DNA of 64,000 bases from Chaetorhynchus papuensis (taxonomy: Eukaryota; Chordata; Aves; Passeriformes; Rhipiduridae), in assembly GCA_013396525.1 (NCBI GenBank), contig VWYX01000291.1, positions 124,001-188,000 on the forward strand, in the 5' to 3' direction. Below the pieces are notes generated by a model. It had not been told where the DNA came from, did not search any database, and worked only from the letters and a program-made list of their open reading frames with translations. A program made the translations under genes and the position numbers. This document shows positions 60,475-64,000 of the stretch, in pieces (the first letter of the stretch is position 1; the number at the start of each line of letters is the position of its first letter).

Positions 60475-60476
60475 TA

Positions 60477-61649
60477 CCCAAAATCCTCTTTTCTGTAAGA
60501 AATCAGGGCTCATTTCCCTAGACTCAACTGAAAAATCTAAAAAATTATACACAAATAAACTTGCCTTCTACAATTATTAAACCACTGTAATAGCAGGTAT
60601 TTCAATTTTAAAGACTCCAACATCTTCGAAGTGTTTATAGCATCTAGACTTAAGTCCATTAACACACCAGCTTAATACTGATGTGAACTTCACTGACATC
60701 ACAGCAGTCGTATACGGTACATGAACACAAAATCAGCCCTGTTTGCTTCAATTAATATAGACAGTAGGACAGTGACTGCAGTGTGTAGAGATCTACTAAA
60801 TATTTGGAGTAGGAAAGAAAATGTACTATTCTTCCTCCTCAACAGACCAGGGCAAAGACCACCGAGTTTGTTTTTCAAGGATCTAAATAGTCGTGTGCTA
60901 TTTATTTTCTCAGCAATGAGTCTCATTCTTACTGTGTGGTCAGGTCTGCCTGGTTATGAAAAAGAGAACTGGTTCTGATAGAAACCTGGTTCTGTGGCAG
61001 CTCTTTAATTGTTCTTTGATTGTGAAATCCAAGGGACAGCCCTGCAAACACCTCCACAAAGGGTCAGAGTTTCAAAGTTCATATTCAGCTTTGTACTATA
61101 TGGCAAGTGAAAATGTTGGGATGTGATCTGGGCTGTGTCTATTAGAGATTAGTGGATGTTTCTCTTACAAGAGCTTAATTTTAAAGCACCAGTTAACTGC
61201 ACACAAAGTACTATGTATTACATCCTTCCAGCTTAAAGACTTTTGCCCAAACATGACTTCTTGATCCATCTGAGGTCAGATTTCCACAACTTCTCAGTGA
61301 AATGGATTCTCTTACCAATTTCACAGCTAGATTGTCAGCAAAAATAACAGAAGCTTGTCAGTTTTGGTGAACAGATTCTACAAATCACTGGAAATACCAC
61401 CTAATTTGGGTTTTGGTTTGGTTTAGACTGAAAATCAACTTAAAAAAAATAAACATTTTGCCAAACTGGAGAACAGTGTTCAGCTCTAGTGCCCACTTCT
61501 ACCACAGGCTGGGCAAGCCTTGTCTTAAAAATATCTCATCAAAGGCAACATCAGTGTACCCATTACCTCTTTCAGAGAAAATGAAATTATTGCTGCTGCA
61601 AGCTATTATTCTGCAGCCAAGAAGTGCCCCCCACCTTCACACTTGGTTT
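60477..61649. other. Unique non-coding sequence
   Basis: Opposed frames at 60699-60926 minus and 60721-60978 plus overlap and neither is recognisable. No repeat family seen. Confidence 0.5.
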
Positions 61650-61735
61650 TCACACAGTGCTTACTCAGTCAAAGGTCCCATTGACTTTCGGTGGGTGACC
61701 GGTACGCAAGTGGGAACTTCAAGATTTGGCCGACA
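61650..61735. repeat. Ancient amniote repeat fragment ('cccattgactttcggtggg')
   Basis: 'cagtgcttactcagtcaaag' then 'gtcccattgactttcggtgg' and, about 20 bases on, 'gggaacttcaagatttggcc' match the old repeat 'ctcagacaaaactcccattgacttcaatgggagttttgcctgagtaagg...caggatttggccc'. This is the clearest copy of this pattern in the window. Confidence 0.55.
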
Positions 61736-64000
61736 TATGTTTTGTAAGTGAATGTTGAGGGAAAAGCAATTTGATCTCATTTCAAAGCCTGGCAGAACAC
61801 AATATAGCATAATCACTAAAAAATCTAAGACAGAATTTCATCAAGCAAAAACAAACACTGTTCAGAAACTCAGCAGGAGACAGCCAGCCCTGAGCCTACA
61901 GTAATTGCAACATTGAGAATAGGAGTGAATTCCCTGAAGATGCTCCTTACAGTAGCAAACCATCTGTCTAAACACTTGCAGAAAAGGCTCATGTTTGAAA
62001 ACCCTGGATCTCGCCAAGGTCTTTGCCATTGGCTTTGGAAGTGTAACAACATGGGATACTCACAGATGTTCTTTCTGAATGTCCCCCGCTCCCTGTAAGC
62101 AGATGGATCCTGGAGACTGCAAAAACTACCAGGAAAGACAACAAAACCTTTTTCCACCTCCTGTTGCCTTTCTCTGTGGCAGGGACTGAGGCCTCACAAG
62201 TCAATTAGCATTTTTCTGCTGATGGGCAACAGTAAGGAAAATGCTTCCTTCTAGCACTGAGCATCCCTGAAACTGACCCCCATGTAGAATTTCATCAAGG
62301 TGCCCTTACACATGGCCCTGGACCACCTACCCTATCCTTCAGAACAAACATCTGTGATTCACAGCAACTCCAGAGAACATTTCTCAAGTACCTTGGGAAA
62401 AAGATGACAGCTGTTGAGACCTAGAGAACACTCGAGTCCTGGGATTTTGCAGAACAAGTACAATTTGTCACTAATATATGAAAAATCCAGTCCATGGCAG
62501 GGTGAATGACATAAGCTTGTAAAACAGAAAATAATTCATATTGCAGTATAAAAGCAATGACATTTGAAGTTAAGGGTCAGCTGCCAATTCTCTTGTGAGG
62601 TCTATTTTTCAGGGCTTTAGAACTTGAATAACTACACACAACATCAAGTTGACAGTCTCGATGTGTTTTCAAACAATGGATTAACTTTCTTAAACTGATT
62701 TCAATACTTAGAGTAATGTTTAATTGGAATTTTAAGAGTTGTGAAAAGAAAGCCCACTGAGAGGCATACAAATTGGAATCTGCTTACCCCCACACTCAGT
62801 GCAGTGCTCAGCACAAGATGAGGCTTCCTCTGCTGCTGCACCACTGGGCTTCACCCCACCAAAGAAAAAGCTTAGAGCAGTTTCTTCCCTATGGCGTTCT
62901 GCAAGAGGCTCTAACAAGCAGATAGATGAAGATTGACACTATGGGAATGTCATGCTGTGGAAAATCTAAACAGAATAATTCACTTGCATTCAGCTTTCTT
63001 CTCAGCATCTGGCAGGACTCCTTGTGTTGGGTTTTTAAGCCCCACCTGCACTGGCCTTCCTCAGATGCTGCATCATGCTCTATCCCTGTAGCTTCCTTGC
63101 TAGTTTTCAAGATATTCCATTCCATGTTTTGCCCCATTAACAAAACAAAGCTGTTGACAAACACAGAGGCCTTGGCTCGGGAAGAAATTCCAAACATATT
63201 TTTGCATTTCATCACAGGCATGTGAGGAAAGGAAGTAGGGGCTACCTCCCATTATCTCCTGGCTCCTGTCTGGCTAAATGTGCCCTGCAAGCCCCACCTC
63301 CACCTCTGCTTGCTGCAGTGCAGTTGTTTGGTTCAGGACATACGGCACCTGTGTGTCAGTGACTGGTGGAGACAAATGTTCCAAGCATCAGCATCTGTAT
63401 TTCATAAAGGAACATGAGGATCTGATAAAGCCAGCCTGCAGGACCTCCCAGAAACCTGAAAAGAACCACATCATCTCCCCATGGGCCTCTAGGTAATGGC
63501 AGCACAGCAGTTCCCCCACCTTGACAACAAGGAGGTGCCATAGCTGATTTATGGCCCTTCTCAATGTAGTACCTCACTGCATCCCAGGTTTTACTTATGG
63601 TTTCTTCAAAGTAGTGCATTGAGGCAAGGAAATCTTATGTCCCTACTCACACACCAGGACAGCGAGGCCCAAGTGTGATGGAGAGAAAACACCAGGAAGC
63701 CAAAGGGTACATCTGTCATTCAGCTGCCTGAGCCAGCCCCAGCTGTGATGGGGAAGGGAGCATCAGTCCCATCAGTGCTGTGTGGTGGCCGCAGGAAGGC
63801 TGAGAGGTGTCTGACAAGTGGTGGGAACCTTGGCCAGCACACAGTGTCTCCTCTAAAGGCTGACCTGAGCTTCTTCCCAGCTTTACTCAGGAGCTCTCTT
63901 AAACCTGTTCCCAGACAATTTGGACACTGGATAAGTCTAGGTTTAAATGCATGCTCTAATTCGTGCTTAAACTCTAAGCCAGAGAATCATTCAATAGTGT
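61736..64000. other. Unique non-coding sequence
   Basis: No gene or repeat recognised to the end of the window. Opposed frames at 62.9-63.2 kb (plus 99 codons, minus 110 codons) and at 63.3-63.6 kb are not recognisable. Confidence 0.5.

Noticed and set aside
1..64000. Bacterial or viral features (operons, CRISPR, phage, integrated virus)
   Set aside because: No long ORFs, Shine-Dalgarno-led genes, spaced direct repeats, LTR pairs or viral protein motifs were seen; all mobile DNA recognised is LINE, SINE or similarly old vertebrate repeat.

Overview
The window looks like a non-coding stretch of a vertebrate nuclear genome, most probably a bird. The clearest clade marker is a CR1 retrotransposon 3' end at about 52.6 kb with the avian-type 'ggttggactagatgat' tail. 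The remaining repeats are sparse, short and old: MIR/CORE-type SINEs, L2/CR1-family LINE pieces and other ancient amniote repeats. There are no young poly-A retroelements, LTR elements or long satellites. A reptile is not excluded. No operons, ribosome binding sites, CRISPR arrays, tRNAs, rRNAs or phage-like genes were seen.

No intact protein-coding gene was recognised. The longest open frame has 203 codons, and the many frames of 60-160 codons lie on both strands, have no recognisable domain and fit chance. The window is best read as intergenic desert or the inside of a very large intron. The only recognisable gene-derived pieces are fragments. One is a decayed C2H2 zinc-finger array on the minus strand at 60.19-60.43 kb. 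The others are LINE reverse-transcriptase and endonuclease remnants at 12.8 kb (minus) and 15.3-17.5 kb (plus).

Layout. 0-12.7 kb: unique sequence with one MIR copy near 4.0 kb. 12.7-17.5 kb: two LINE remnants, the second about 2.1 kb long. 18-23 kb: AT-rich segments with homeodomain and SOX-type motifs, a nested inverted repeat at 21.6 kb and mildly GC-rich sequence. 26-31.5 kb: several ancient SINE pieces. 35-41 kb: three short GC/CpG-rich patches, a polypurine tract, and two open frames that could be tested as exons. 45-50 kb: AT-rich, repeat-free segments that resemble developmental enhancers, plus a CTCF-like site. 52 kb: a perfect 11-bp hairpin and the CR1 tail. 54-61.7 kb: the densest group of fossil repeats, containing the zinc-finger fossil.

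Repeat and pseudogene calls rest on recalled consensus patterns, not on a database search. Regulatory calls are inferences from composition and motif content. No previously undescribed system was found. The items most worth checking are the zinc-finger fossil, the near-palindromic ancient repeat family, the hairpins and the candidate conserved elements.
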